From positions 36,724-100,723 of the forward strand of contig CAZBJX010000005.1 in assembly GCA_964492335.1 (NCBI GenBank): 64,000 nucleotides of DNA, read 5' to 3'. The notes under the pieces were generated by a model that did not search any database, was not told the DNA's origin, and was given only the letters and a program-made list of their open reading frames with translations. Position 1 is the stretch's first letter, and each line of letters starts with the position of its first letter. Origin of the DNA: JAFGCL01 sp964492335 (GTDB lineage: Bacteria > Chloroflexota > Dehalococcoidia > UBA2247 > RBG-13-53-26). Below, piece by piece: positions 15,673 through 23,939 of this stretch. The position numbers and the translations under genes are program-made.

Positions 15673-16800
15673 CTACAGTCCGATGTCCTTCGCCACGCGG
15701 CGCCTCTGGAACAGGGCGTCCCCGAAGGCGAACTCGGACACCTTGGAGCGCTTGGAGTACAGGGGCAGGTCATGGTCCTCGCAGAAGCCGATGGCCCCGT
15801 GGCACTGGTGGGCCAGGTCGCAGATGCGGCGGTAGGCTTCGCTGCACCAGGCCTTGGCTATGGCGGCATCGGCGGAGAAGGGCTGATTGTCATTGGCCTT
15901 CCAGGCCACCAGGTAGGTGATGTACTTCATGCCCTCCAGGTCCACCGCCATGTCGGCGGCATGGGTCTGGAGCGCCCCCAGGACGCCGATGGGCTTGTCG
16001 AACTGGACCCTCTCCTTCATGAAGGCGACGGTCATGTCCAGGACCTGCTGGGCCCCGCCCTCCATCTCGGCGCACTTCAGCACGGTGGCCATCTCCAGCA
16101 GCCGGCAGATGCGCTCCCGCGCCTGGTGGGCCTCGCCGAGCCTCTTCGACTCCGGGACCTTGAGGCCCTTGATAACCACCCGGGACTGCTTGTCCCCCGA
16201 GATGGTCTCGATGGGGGTGATGGCAACGGCGGGGTCCCTGGCGTCGACCAGGAAGAAGTCGATGCCTTCCTGCTTCGAGGCATGCCTGGTCCGGGCCAGC
16301 ACCAGGATGATGTCGGCCACGTGGGCATTGTCCACAAACAGCTTGGTCCCGTTGATCACCCAGTCGACTCCCTCGGCGGTGGCCTGGCACTCGATGGCGT
16401 CGAGCTCAAAGCCCACGCCGGGCTCGCTCACCGCGGTGGTCAGGACCGCCTTGCCGGCCGCTACCCCGGGCAGCAGGTCCGCCTTCTGCCGGTCGCTGCC
16501 CATCTCGATGACGGCCAGCGTGCCCACCAGGGAGGAGAAGAGCGGGCCCACCATGGCGCCCCGCCCCATCTCCTCAACCAGGGCCACGATGTCCATGAAG
16601 CTGCCGCCGACACCGCCGAACTGCTCGGGGATGATGAGCCCCGGCCAGCCCAGCTCGGTCATCTTGCCCCACAGGTCCTGCGTGTAGCCCTTCTCGTCCT
16701 TGATGAGCTTGCGCACCGTGTCCCGGGGGCACTCCGTGGCCAGGAAGTCCCGGGCCATCTTGCGCAGCATCTCTTGTTCTTCGGTGAAGTTGAAGTCCAT
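15673..16800 (-). CDS. Acyl-CoA dehydrogenase subunit lacking the standard catalytic Glu
   Basis: 375 residues. N-terminal helices (MDFNFTEEQEMLRK), IPEQFGGVGGS, then AVSEPGVGFE, where most relatives have a T-E-P-x-x-G-S-D flavin motif. Helix-G region LLEMATVLKCAEMEGG has no Glu before an Arg as in isovaleryl-CoA dehydrogenase, and the C-terminal region reads SEFAFGDALFQRR, without YEGT. So neither known catalytic-base position is filled in the usual way. In actinobacterial steroid degradation such subunits form alpha2-beta2 enzymes with a second one. The adjacent dehydrogenase gene is the likely partner; the spacing is 18 bp. Confidence 0.82.
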   Translation of the reverse strand: MDFNFTEEQEMLRKMARDFLATECPRDTVRKLIKDEKGYTQDLWGKMTELGWPGLIIPEQFGGVGGSFMDIVALVEEMGRGAMVGPLFSSLVGTLAVIEMGSDRQKADLLPGVAAGKAVLTTAVSEPGVGFELDAIECQATAEGVDWVINGTKLFVDNAHVADIILVLARTRHASKQEGIDFFLVDARDPAVAITPIETISGDKQSRVVIKGLKVPESKRLGEAHQARERICRLLEMATVLKCAEMEGGAQQVLDMTVAFMKERVQFDKPIGVLGALQTHAADMAVDLEGMKYITYLVAWKANDNQPFSADAAIAKAWCSEAYRRICDLAHQCHGAIGFCEDHDLPLYSKRSKVSEFAFGDALFQRRRVAKDIGL

Positions 16801-16818
16801 CTCGATATCCTCTTCCCT

Positions 16819-18000
16819 CTAGCCTCTGGGCAGGGCCAGGCCCCTGGTGGCTATCGTCATCCTCTGGATCTCCGAGGTCCCTCCGGCGAGGCTCAGGCCC
16901 CTGTTGAATTTGTAGAGGAAGTCGAATCTCTTTCTCAGCCTGGTCCATTTCGGGTCCTCGCGCAGCTGGACCTCCGGGCCCAGGATCTCCAGGCCGACCT
17001 GCGCCAGGCGCTGCCCCAGCTCATCGGCGAAGACCTTGACCACCGATGACTCCCAGCTGATGCTCCGGCCCTGGTTGAGCAGCCAGGCGGCCTTGTAGTT
17101 GAGCATGCGGCTGACCTGCATCTCGACGGCTATCTGGGCCAGCTTGTCGCGCAGGACCTGGTTGTCCTTGAGGCGGTGGCCGTCGTACCTGGCCTCGTTG
17201 ATGTACTCCGCCAGCTCCTGGACGTCCCTGCGGCTGCCGGCATGCCTGATGCACCGGCCCCAGAAGCGGTCCCCTTCAAGGGCTTCAAAGACCAGCGGCA
17301 GGCCCCGGTTCTCCTGCCCCAGGAGGTACTTCCGGTGCACCCGGACGTCCTCCAGGAATATCTCCGTGAAAGACTCGGCGCCGGCCATGTCGATGATGGG
17401 ATTGACCGTGACGCCCGGCCATCTGCAGTCAACCAGGAAGGTGGACAGCCCCCTGGACTTGGGGGCGTTGGGGTCCGTGCGGGCCAGCAGCAGGGTCCAC
17501 TCGGCCAGGTGGGCGCCGGTGGGCCATATCTTCTGGCCGTTGATGATGTAGTAGTCGCCGTCCTTGACGGCCTTGGTGGCGGTATTCAGCAGGTCGGAGC
17601 CCGCCCCCGGCTCGCTCAGCCCGGTGGAGAAGAGCACCTCGGCCTTCGCCATCATGGGGAGAAACTCCATCTTCTGCTCCTCGTTCCCCTTGGACAGCAG
17701 GCCGGCGGCCACCGCATCGCCGAACAGGTGGCCGTACTGGGGCGCCCGGTGATAGGCCAGCTCCTCCGCAGCGACGTAGCGTTGCATGATGGTCCCGCCC
17801 ATGCCCCCGTACTGCTTCGGCCACGAGATGGACAGCCAGCCCTTCTGGCCCAGCCGCTGCGTGAAGGCGCGGGACCAGCCGCCGAAGCCGTACCCTTCGT
17901 CTTCGATCTCGTGAGGGAAGCTCTCGGGCGGCTCCTTCTGGCAGAAATCGCGTACCTCTTGCCTCAGCTTCTCTTCGTCTTCGGAGAACTTGAAATCCAT
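16819..18000 (-). CDS. Acyl-CoA dehydrogenase, probable partner subunit
   Basis: 393 residues. N-terminal MDFKFSEDEEKLRQEV, ISWPKQYGGMGG, flavin motif GLSEPGAGSDL (127-137), WPTGAHLAEWTLLLARTD, and C-terminal SLAGGTSEIQRM, where the usual catalytic Glu position is Gly373. In helix G, LEGDRFWGR has an Asp (D244) where isovaleryl-CoA dehydrogenase has its Glu, so D244 is the only candidate base. Its N-terminal and flavin motifs are better conserved than in the downstream subunit. This gene is the second of the operon; the start ATG lies 2 bp after the PPOX-type gene. Confidence 0.85.
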   Translation of the reverse strand: MDFKFSEDEEKLRQEVRDFCQKEPPESFPHEIEDEGYGFGGWSRAFTQRLGQKGWLSISWPKQYGGMGGTIMQRYVAAEELAYHRAPQYGHLFGDAVAAGLLSKGNEEQKMEFLPMMAKAEVLFSTGLSEPGAGSDLLNTATKAVKDGDYYIINGQKIWPTGAHLAEWTLLLARTDPNAPKSRGLSTFLVDCRWPGVTVNPIIDMAGAESFTEIFLEDVRVHRKYLLGQENRGLPLVFEALEGDRFWGRCIRHAGSRRDVQELAEYINEARYDGHRLKDNQVLRDKLAQIAVEMQVSRMLNYKAAWLLNQGRSISWESSVVKVFADELGQRLAQVGLEILGPEVQLREDPKWTRLRKRFDFLYKFNRGLSLAGGTSEIQRMTIATRGLALPRG

Positions 18001-18002
18001 GA

Positions 18003-18392
18003 CTACTTCGACCCCGCTTTCATAGGAGGCATTATGGCCACCTCATCCACGGCCACCGTGACGGCGCAGCGCACCTGCATCTTCATGGGGGCAAACTGGG
18101 ACCGGAACGCCTCGACCAGATCGCCGGATTCCAGGACCTCGGCCCTGCCCCTGATCCGGCAGCCCCCGAAGGTCTCGGGGTTGAAGACCAGGACCTCCAC
18201 CTGGGGGTTCTCTTTGATATTGGCGAGGGTCACCGGGGAGGCGATCTCCGCGAAGGCCACATGCTCGTCGTCGATCACCTTCAAAGACCCCTTGGGGGAG
18301 ACATTTGGTTTGCCGGTCTTGCTGGCGGTGGCTACAAAGGCTGGCTGGATGGCGGCAATGATCTGTTTCGCTTCATCAGTAAGTTTGGCCAT
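18003..18392 (-). CDS. Pyridoxamine 5'-phosphate oxidase-like flavin/F420-binding protein
   Basis: 129 residues, a split beta-barrel protein. MAKLTDEAKQIIAAIQPAFVATAS, then GKPNVSPKGSLKVIDDEHVAFAE and TLANIKENPQVEVLVFNP follow the pattern of small PNPOx-like proteins that bind FMN or F420. Which cofactor and substrate are used is not readable. It starts the operon, and AGGAGG lies seven bases before the ATG. It may act as a reductase for the pathway. Its own gene is followed with 2 bp spacing by the acyl-CoA dehydrogenase gene. Confidence 0.78.
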   Translation of the reverse strand: MAKLTDEAKQIIAAIQPAFVATASKTGKPNVSPKGSLKVIDDEHVAFAEIASPVTLANIKENPQVEVLVFNPETFGGCRIRGRAEVLESGDLVEAFRSQFAPMKMQVRCAVTVAVDEVAIMPPMKAGSK

Positions 18393-18414
18393 GACGCACC
18401 TCCTGACTGAGAGA

Positions 18415-18444
18415 ATTCTAGCATCGTCAGCTATCGAAAGGCAA
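18415..18444 (-). promoter_or_regulatory. Promoter of the acyl-CoA operon
   Basis: Minus strand TTGCCT (18444-18439), 18-bp spacer, TAGAAT (18420-18415). The expected leader is about 16 nt and includes the AGGAGG site of the PPOX-type gene. Confidence 0.6.
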
Positions 18445-18499
18445 ACGTCGCTCGTGCGCAGCGGGCGCCTCGGCCGGAGGCCGCGCGCCAGGGCATGCC

Positions 18500-18588
18500 G
18501 GGCCTGCCCGGCGCTTACGGATTGCCCGTCCGCGACGTCAGCGTCGTCGACGCCTTCGGCGGGCCTGCCCGGCGCTTACGGATTGCCC
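18500..18588. repeat. 28-bp direct repeat, two copies 61 bp apart
   Basis: Identical 28-base units at 18500-18527 and 18561-18588. The second copy ends in the TTGCCC that forms the -35 box of the promoter for the MBL gene, so the duplication may have copied a regulatory segment. Confidence 0.85.
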
Positions 18589-18611
18589 TGCCGCAGGGCA
18601 GGCCGTACAAT
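18583..18611 (+). promoter_or_regulatory. Promoter of the MBL-malQ operon
   Basis: TTGCCC (18583-18588), 17-bp spacer, TACAAT (18606-18611). The spacer contains most of a 7-bp hairpin (18584-18590 with 18594-18600), overlapping the -35 box. A leader of roughly 20 nt would precede the GTG at 18639. Confidence 0.55.
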
Positions 18612-18638
18612 GGAGGCTGTCGAGATGGAGCAGGCCAG

Positions 18639-19691
18639 GTGGAATTGGACGCGAGTGCCGGGGCGCCGGGCATAGCCGAGTCCCGGGCCGGGGGAGTGAC
18701 CAGGTACAGCCTGGGCGCCGTCAGGGCCTACCGGGTCCCGGTGGAGTGCTTTCCGGGGCACATCACCAACGTCTACCTCATTCTCGATGGGGACCACGCC
18801 ACCCTGGTCGATGTCGGCTTCAACAGCGACCAGGCCAGGGAAGACCTGCTGCGCGGCTTCGACACGGTGGCGGATGCCTTTGGCGAGAGGGTCGGGCTGG
18901 CCGACGTCCGGGACATCGTGATCACCCACGGTCACGGCGACCATTTCGCCATGCTGGGTTACGACGACCTGAAGGGCCGCACCGTATACATGGACCCCGT
19001 GGACAGCCCCATCGTCCGCGACTACTACGGGCAGTACTGCCGGTGGCGGGACTACCTGCAGGTCCTGGTGGACGAGGCAGGGTGCCTGGCGGACCTGGGA
19101 TACGTGGAGGACTACCAGGACATCTGCATACGCCCGGGAGACTACGACCTTGTCCCGGTCCGGGACGGGCAGCAGTTGGTCAACGGCTACCGCGTGGTGA
19201 GCACGCCGGGGCACAGCCCGGGCCACATATGCCTGGCCGTCGGCCCGGCCCTGTTCCTGGGGGACCACATGCTGTCGATGACCACCCCGCACCAGACGCC
19301 GCGCGCCAGCTGGGGCGGCGCCGGCCTGGAGGCATACCTGCGGTCACTGGAGAAGGTGGCCGGCCTGGGCCTGCATATCGGGCTGCCGGCCCACGAGGAG
19401 ACCATCTATTCCATCGAGGGCCGCGCCGAGGAGATCGCCCGGTTCCACTCCCGGCGCCTGGATGAGGTGGTGGCCCTGTGCGCCTCGGAGAAGAGCCTGT
19501 ACCAGGTTACCGATGAGTACTACCGGCGGCACCCGGAGTTCATACAGGTATCATGCGTGGACGATCTGGGGGTGGAGGAGATGGTCCTTGCCCTGGAGGA
19601 GATCAAGGCCCACCTGGAGTGCCTGGTGGATGAAGGCCGGATGACCGGCCGCACGGATGCCGGCGGCGTAGTGATGTACAGAGCGACATGA
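18639..19691 (+). CDS. Metallo-beta-lactamase-fold hydrolase
   Basis: 350 residues from GTG at 18639, eight bases after GGAG; a second GTG at 18696 is also possible. The first metal motif THGHGDHF is clear, followed by PGHSPGHI, an Asp in LFLGDHML, and a C-terminal helical domain after GLPAHEETIY, as in glyoxalase II-like and quinolone-response proteins. It should be a zinc or iron hydrolase, probably of a thioester or ester; substrate unknown. The C-terminal extension with repeated Glu/His residues is typical of the Chloroflexi-type members. The end overlaps the next small gene by ATGA. Confidence 0.8.
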   Translation: MELDASAGAPGIAESRAGGVTRYSLGAVRAYRVPVECFPGHITNVYLILDGDHATLVDVGFNSDQAREDLLRGFDTVADAFGERVGLADVRDIVITHGHGDHFAMLGYDDLKGRTVYMDPVDSPIVRDYYGQYCRWRDYLQVLVDEAGCLADLGYVEDYQDICIRPGDYDLVPVRDGQQLVNGYRVVSTPGHSPGHICLAVGPALFLGDHMLSMTTPHQTPRASWGGAGLEAYLRSLEKVAGLGLHIGLPAHEETIYSIEGRAEEIARFHSRRLDEVVALCASEKSLYQVTDEYYRRHPEFIQVSCVDDLGVEEMVLALEEIKAHLECLVDEGRMTGRTDAGGVVMYRAT

Positions 19692-19831
19692 ACGAGCCGC
19701 CCGCCAAGAAAGCCTCCTTCCTGGACCGCCTGAGGTCCCTGCCGCTGTGGGCGTGGGTGGTCTTTCTGGCCGTCGAGTCCGTCATCCTGATCGGGCTGCT
19801 GGTGGTGTTCGTGATTGTGCTCGCGAAGTGA
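19688..19831 (+). CDS. 47-residue single-pass membrane protein
   Basis: This short gene begins at an ATG overlapping the stop of the MBL gene (ATGA) and encodes 47 residues. The N-terminal half is charged (MNEPPAKKASFLDRLRSLP) and the C-terminal half is one hydrophobic helix of about 26 residues (LWAWVVFLAVESVILIGLLV and on to VIVL), ending AK. This is the pattern of a small N-in membrane peptide. The tight coupling upstream and the 7-bp gap to malQ argue that it is translated. Function is unknown; no family is recognised. Confidence 0.55.
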   Translation: MNEPPAKKASFLDRLRSLPLWAWVVFLAVESVILIGLLVVFVIVLAK

Positions 19832-19838
19832 GGCCGGG

Positions 19839-21968
19839 GTGACCGCCCACGGGCTGCTCCCGCTGCAGAACCTGGCCCGCGCCCACGGCATTGAGACCGA
19901 GTACCGGGACAACACCGGCGCCCGGCAGGAGGCCTCGGCCGAGTCACTGCTGGCCGTTCTCAAGGCCTTCGGCGCGCCGGTGGACACCGAGGCCGATGTC
20001 GACCATGCCCGCCGGGAGTGGCGCCAGTCATACTGGAGGCAACTCCTGGAGCCGGTGACCGTGGCCTGGGACGGCGCCTGCCCGGGGATCGACCTGCGGC
20101 TGCCGTCCGGCCATTGCCGGGGGGCCCTCCAGTGCCGGATCACGCTGGAGTCGGGGCAGGAGCGGCGCTGGGGAGTGGACCTGGGGCGGCTGCCGGCCGC
20201 CGGGGAGGTGGAGGTGGAGGGGGTGCGCTACTCGGCCCTCGCCATACCGGTGGGGGAGCCTCTGCCCCCGGGGTATCACCGGCTCACGGTGGAGGCCGCC
20301 GGCGAGGTGGCCGGGGCCATGATCATCTCGGCGCCTCCGCGGGCCTTCTCGGCGCCCCCCGGGGCGCCGGACCGGTCCTGGGGCGCCTTCCTGCCGCTCT
20401 ACGCGCTGCAGTCGGGGCGCAGCTGGGGCGCCGGCGACTTCACCGACCTGGAGTCCTTCATGGGGTGGGTGGCGGGCCTGGGGGGCCGGACCGTGGGCAC
20501 CCTGCCGCTGCTGGCCTCCTTCCTGGACTGCCCGTGCGACCCCAGCCCCTACACGCCGGTGAGCCGGCTCTTCTGGAACGAGATGTACCTGGATGTGGCC
20601 CTGGCGCCGGAGATGGCTGCCTGCCCGGAGGCCCGGGGGCTGGCCGCCGCAGACCGGGTCCGCTCCGAGGTCGAATCCCTGGCCCGGCTGCGCCTGGTGG
20701 ACCACCGGCGTGTCATGGCCCTCAAGCGCCCGGTCCTGGAGAAGCTGGCCGGGGCCCTCACCCCGGCCTCGGGGGAGCGCTACCGGGCCTTCCGGGACTA
20801 CCTGGAGGGCCACCGGGGCGTGGCGGACTACGCTCGCTTCCGGGCCACGGTCGAAGCGCGCGGCCAGACGTGGCCCTCGTGGCCGGAGGCCCAGCGGGGC
20901 GGGGCGCTGGGGCCGGGAGACGCCGACCCGGAGGTGGAGCACTATCACGCCTATGTCCAGTGGCTGGCTGACGGGCAACTGCGGGGCGTGTCAGAGCGCT
21001 CGCAAAGGCGCGGCGTGAGCCTCTATCTCGACCTGCCCCTGGGGGTGCACCGCGATGGGTACGATACCTGGCGGGAGCAGGGCCTGTTCGTGCCCGGGGT
21101 GTCGTCCGGCGCGCCGCCGGACGCCCTCTTCCACAAGGGCCAGAACTGGGGCTTCCCCCCGCTTCACCCGCAGAGGCTGAGGGTGCAGGGGTACCGTTAT
21201 CCCATCGCCTACCTCCGCCACCACATGAAATATGCCGGCATCCTGCGGGTGGACCATGTCATGGGCCTGCACCACCTGTACTGGGTGCCCGACGGCATGC
21301 CCGCCACCGCCGGGGTGTACGTGCGCTATCCCGCCGAAGAGATGTATGCCATCCTCAGCGTGGAGTCCCACCGGCACCGCTGTATTGTGGCCGGTGAGAA
21401 CCTGGGGACGGTGCCCGGGTATGTCAACGAGGCCATGGCGCATCACGGGGTGAGCGGCCTCTATGTGGTCCAGTACGAGGTGCCACCAGAGCCCGGTGCC
21501 GGGCTGGCCGACCCCCCACCCGCCTCCGTGGCCAGCCTCAACACCCACGACATGCCCCCCTTCGCCGCCTTCTGGCAGGGCATGGAGATAGGTCGCTGGC
21601 AGGCGCTGGGGCTGGTCTCCGGCGACGAGGCCCGGGAAAGGCTGGAGGAGCGCCATGCGGCCAAGCGCAACCTGGTGCGTTTCCTGGAGGGGGCCGGCTA
21701 CCTCAAGGGGGACCGCGAGGACATCCGGGGTGTCTTCCGGGCCTGCCTGTCCTTCCTCAATGAGAGCCAGGCGCAGGTGCTGCTGGCCAACATGGAGGAC
21801 CTGTGGCTGGAGACCGAGCAGCAGAACGTGCCCGGCGTGGTCGACGGGCACGCCAACTGGCAGCGCAAGGCCCGCTACGACTTCGAGGCCTTCTCCACGA
21901 TGCCGCAGGTGCTGGAGACGCTGCGGGGGCTGGGCCGCCCGGCGCCCGGTGGCCAGTCGGCTTCCTGA
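19839..21968 (+). CDS. malQ: 4-alpha-glucanotransferase (amylomaltase, GH77)
   Basis: 709 residues starting at GTG 19839 after GTGAGG. It transfers maltooligosaccharide segments, remodelling glycogen or maltodextrins in the cytoplasm. The N-terminal 170 residues are an accessory region with a beta-rich part. GH77 motifs follow: SRSWGAGDFTDLE-like entry, DCPCDPSPYTPVSRLFWNEMYLD, GAPPDALFHKGQNWGFPP, nucleophile Asp472 in LRVDHVMGL, acid/base Glu520 in VAGENLGTVP and the stabilising Asp571 in NTHDMPPF. All three catalytic carboxylates are in place, so it should be active. It is the third gene of a coupled operon with an MBL hydrolase and a small membrane protein; these associations are unexplained. 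Confidence 0.93.
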   Translation: MTAHGLLPLQNLARAHGIETEYRDNTGARQEASAESLLAVLKAFGAPVDTEADVDHARREWRQSYWRQLLEPVTVAWDGACPGIDLRLPSGHCRGALQCRITLESGQERRWGVDLGRLPAAGEVEVEGVRYSALAIPVGEPLPPGYHRLTVEAAGEVAGAMIISAPPRAFSAPPGAPDRSWGAFLPLYALQSGRSWGAGDFTDLESFMGWVAGLGGRTVGTLPLLASFLDCPCDPSPYTPVSRLFWNEMYLDVALAPEMAACPEARGLAAADRVRSEVESLARLRLVDHRRVMALKRPVLEKLAGALTPASGERYRAFRDYLEGHRGVADYARFRATVEARGQTWPSWPEAQRGGALGPGDADPEVEHYHAYVQWLADGQLRGVSERSQRRGVSLYLDLPLGVHRDGYDTWREQGLFVPGVSSGAPPDALFHKGQNWGFPPLHPQRLRVQGYRYPIAYLRHHMKYAGILRVDHVMGLHHLYWVPDGMPATAGVYVRYPAEEMYAILSVESHRHRCIVAGENLGTVPGYVNEAMAHHGVSGLYVVQYEVPPEPGAGLADPPPASVASLNTHDMPPFAAFWQGMEIGRWQALGLVSGDEARERLEERHAAKRNLVRFLEGAGYLKGDREDIRGVFRACLSFLNESQAQVLLANMEDLWLETEQQNVPGVVDGHANWQRKARYDFEAFSTMPQVLETLRGLGRPAPGGQSAS

Positions 21969-21987
21969 CCAGAGTCCCGCCTGCCTA

Positions 21988-22016
21988 TTGCGTTTCCATC
22001 CACGGTAGGGTAGCAT
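21988..22016 (+). promoter_or_regulatory. Promoter of the asparagine-synthetase-like gene
   Basis: TTGCGT (21988-21993), 17-bp spacer, TAGCAT (22011-22016), 35 bp before the ATG. CGGAGGTGA is the ribosome-binding site. Confidence 0.5.
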
Positions 22017-22051
22017 GTCGCTCGAATCAGAACATGTGTCGGAGGTGATAT

Positions 22052-23899
22052 ATGCCGGGTCTGCTGGCAATCGTGTCGGACCGGGTGGACAGCGCCGAGC
22101 TCCTGGAGCGGATGATCGGCTCCATCAAGCACGATCAGCGGTACAGGGTTGACAGGTATGCCGGCGGACCTTTCAGCGTTGCCCGGGTGCACCTGGGCAT
22201 CTCCAACCCGCAACCCCAGCCGGTCTTCAACGAGGACCGGACCCTCTGCCTCCTCATGGAAGGCAAGATCTACAACGGCCTGGAGCTGAAGAAGCGGCTG
22301 CGGGGCAGCCCCGGCCTTGCGGCGGACAGCGAGCCCGCGCTCTGCCTGCGTCTCTACCAGGAGTTAGGGCCCTCCTTCGTCGAGTTGCTCAATGGCGCCT
22401 TCACGCTCCTGATCTGCGACCTGAAGCAGAGGAAGGCCATCGCCGCCACTGACCGGTTCCGGCTCGTTCAGCTGTACTACGCCCTCCACAATGGCTCGCT
22501 GCTGCTGGCTCCGGAGGCGAAGGCCCTACTCCAGGACAACACCTTCAAGAGAGAGCTGGATACCGAGGCCCTCGTCAGCTCCTACGCCTTCGGAGAGTTC
22601 TGGGGGGAGAGGACTCTCTTCAAGCGGGTCCAGGCCCTGCCCCCGGCGTCCATCCTGACCTACAGCGGCGGGGACCTCTCGGTGACCCAGTACTGGCGGT
22701 TCAGCTACCGGCCGGACTATGCGTATGGCGAAGAGGAGATGGTGGAGGACATCAGTCAGGCCTTTCGGCAGGCGGTGGCCCGCCGCATGCAGGACCCCGT
22801 CCGCTACGGCGTGTCCCTCAGCGGCGGGATGGACTGCCGGACGATACTGGCCGCCATGGACCCGCAGCAGCGAAGGGAGGTCACCACCTACAACTACGGC
22901 CCGCGGTACTGTGACCAGACGAAGATCGCCGCCAGGGTGGCCAAGGTCGGCGGCACGAAGCACCGCTTCATCGAGATCGTGCCGGAGATGATAGTGGAGA
23001 ATGCGCCCAATGCGGTCTGGCTCAGCGACGGTCGCAACCATGTCGAGGGAAGCCACCTGCACCCGGTCCACCAGCAGATGAAGGGCGAGGTGGACGTGAC
23101 CTTCGACGGCCTGGTGCTGGACCGGATCCTGGGCGGCAGCCATCTGAGCCGCCGCGCTATCGGCATCGGCAGCAAGCAGGCGCTCCACTCCACGGTCCTC
23201 AACAACATGAGGCTCTTCCGGGAGGACGAGCTCCTGAGGCTCTTCAGGCCGGAGTACCATGACATGGCCAGAGAGGCGCCGGCGGGCACCTTGAAGGGCC
23301 AGATAGACCAGGTCAGCGGCGCCGACCCGAAGGGCATCTTCGACGAGTTCTACCTGCGCACGTACGTGGCCTTCGCCCCCACCTGGCAGGTCGCCGTGCG
23401 TGATGTCGTCGACGTGGCGTTCCCCACGGTGGACAACGACCTCTTCGACATCATGTTCCGGGTCCCGCCGGAGAATAAGCTGAACCACCGCCTCCACCGC
23501 AGGGTGCTGATGAGGCTCTCCCCGGAACTGGCCCGCGTCCGCTACGCCAAGACCCTGATACCTCCCAGCGCCCCGCTGCTCCTCTGGACCGGGGGCATGG
23601 CCTACCGGCACGCCAGGGAGACGCCGAAGCTGGTGGTATGGTGGGTGTCGGGAGGCAGGGTCCATATCCCCAACACGTACCAGTACGTTGACCACGACGG
23701 CTGGCTGCGGGCAGACCCCTCCTGGAAGAGCTTCTACAATGGGCTGCTGCTGGGCCGCGACTCGCGTTTGCGCGAGTACCTCAATCAGGAGTACATCGGC
23801 CACCTCATTGAGGAGCACCGCAAGGGCATGATTAACGCAGCCTACCAGATCATGCGCCCGCTCACCCTGGAGATATTCCTGAGGCGGTTCTTCCCCTGA
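22052..23899 (+). CDS. Asparagine synthetase-like protein without the glutaminase Cys
   Basis: 615 residues. The N-terminal 200 residues resemble class II amidotransferase domains (VHLGISNPQPQPVFNEDRTL, LLMEGKIYNGLELKK, FVELLNGAFTLLI), but residue 2, which must be Cys in active enzymes, is Pro, so glutamine hydrolysis should be absent. From about residue 230 the adenylating domain has SLSGGMDCRTILAAM, the PP-loop normally SGGxDS, with Cys in the Ser position. The C-terminal part is otherwise full length. It may use free ammonia, act on another carboxylate, or be non-catalytic. It stands alone with its own promoter. Confidence 0.75.
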   Translation: MPGLLAIVSDRVDSAELLERMIGSIKHDQRYRVDRYAGGPFSVARVHLGISNPQPQPVFNEDRTLCLLMEGKIYNGLELKKRLRGSPGLAADSEPALCLRLYQELGPSFVELLNGAFTLLICDLKQRKAIAATDRFRLVQLYYALHNGSLLLAPEAKALLQDNTFKRELDTEALVSSYAFGEFWGERTLFKRVQALPPASILTYSGGDLSVTQYWRFSYRPDYAYGEEEMVEDISQAFRQAVARRMQDPVRYGVSLSGGMDCRTILAAMDPQQRREVTTYNYGPRYCDQTKIAARVAKVGGTKHRFIEIVPEMIVENAPNAVWLSDGRNHVEGSHLHPVHQQMKGEVDVTFDGLVLDRILGGSHLSRRAIGIGSKQALHSTVLNNMRLFREDELLRLFRPEYHDMAREAPAGTLKGQIDQVSGADPKGIFDEFYLRTYVAFAPTWQVAVRDVVDVAFPTVDNDLFDIMFRVPPENKLNHRLHRRVLMRLSPELARVRYAKTLIPPSAPLLLWTGGMAYRHARETPKLVVWWVSGGRVHIPNTYQYVDHDGWLRADPSWKSFYNGLLLGRDSRLREYLNQEYIGHLIEEHRKGMINAAYQIMRPLTLEIFLRRFFP

Positions 23900-23905
23900 G
23901 GCGCC

Positions 23906-23935
23906 CCGGCATCCCCGGCGCGCCGGGGATGCCGG
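23906..23935. terminator. Symmetrical hairpin between convergent genes
   Basis: A perfect 15-bp palindrome half (23906-23920 with 23921-23935) between the plus-strand asparagine-synthetase-like gene and the minus-strand SDR gene. No T-run is present; it probably acts as a bidirectional terminator. Confidence 0.5.
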
Positions 23936-23939
23936 CCGG

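Noticed and set aside
18500..18588. CRISPR array
   Set aside because: Only two repeat copies, no spacer series and no cas genes.
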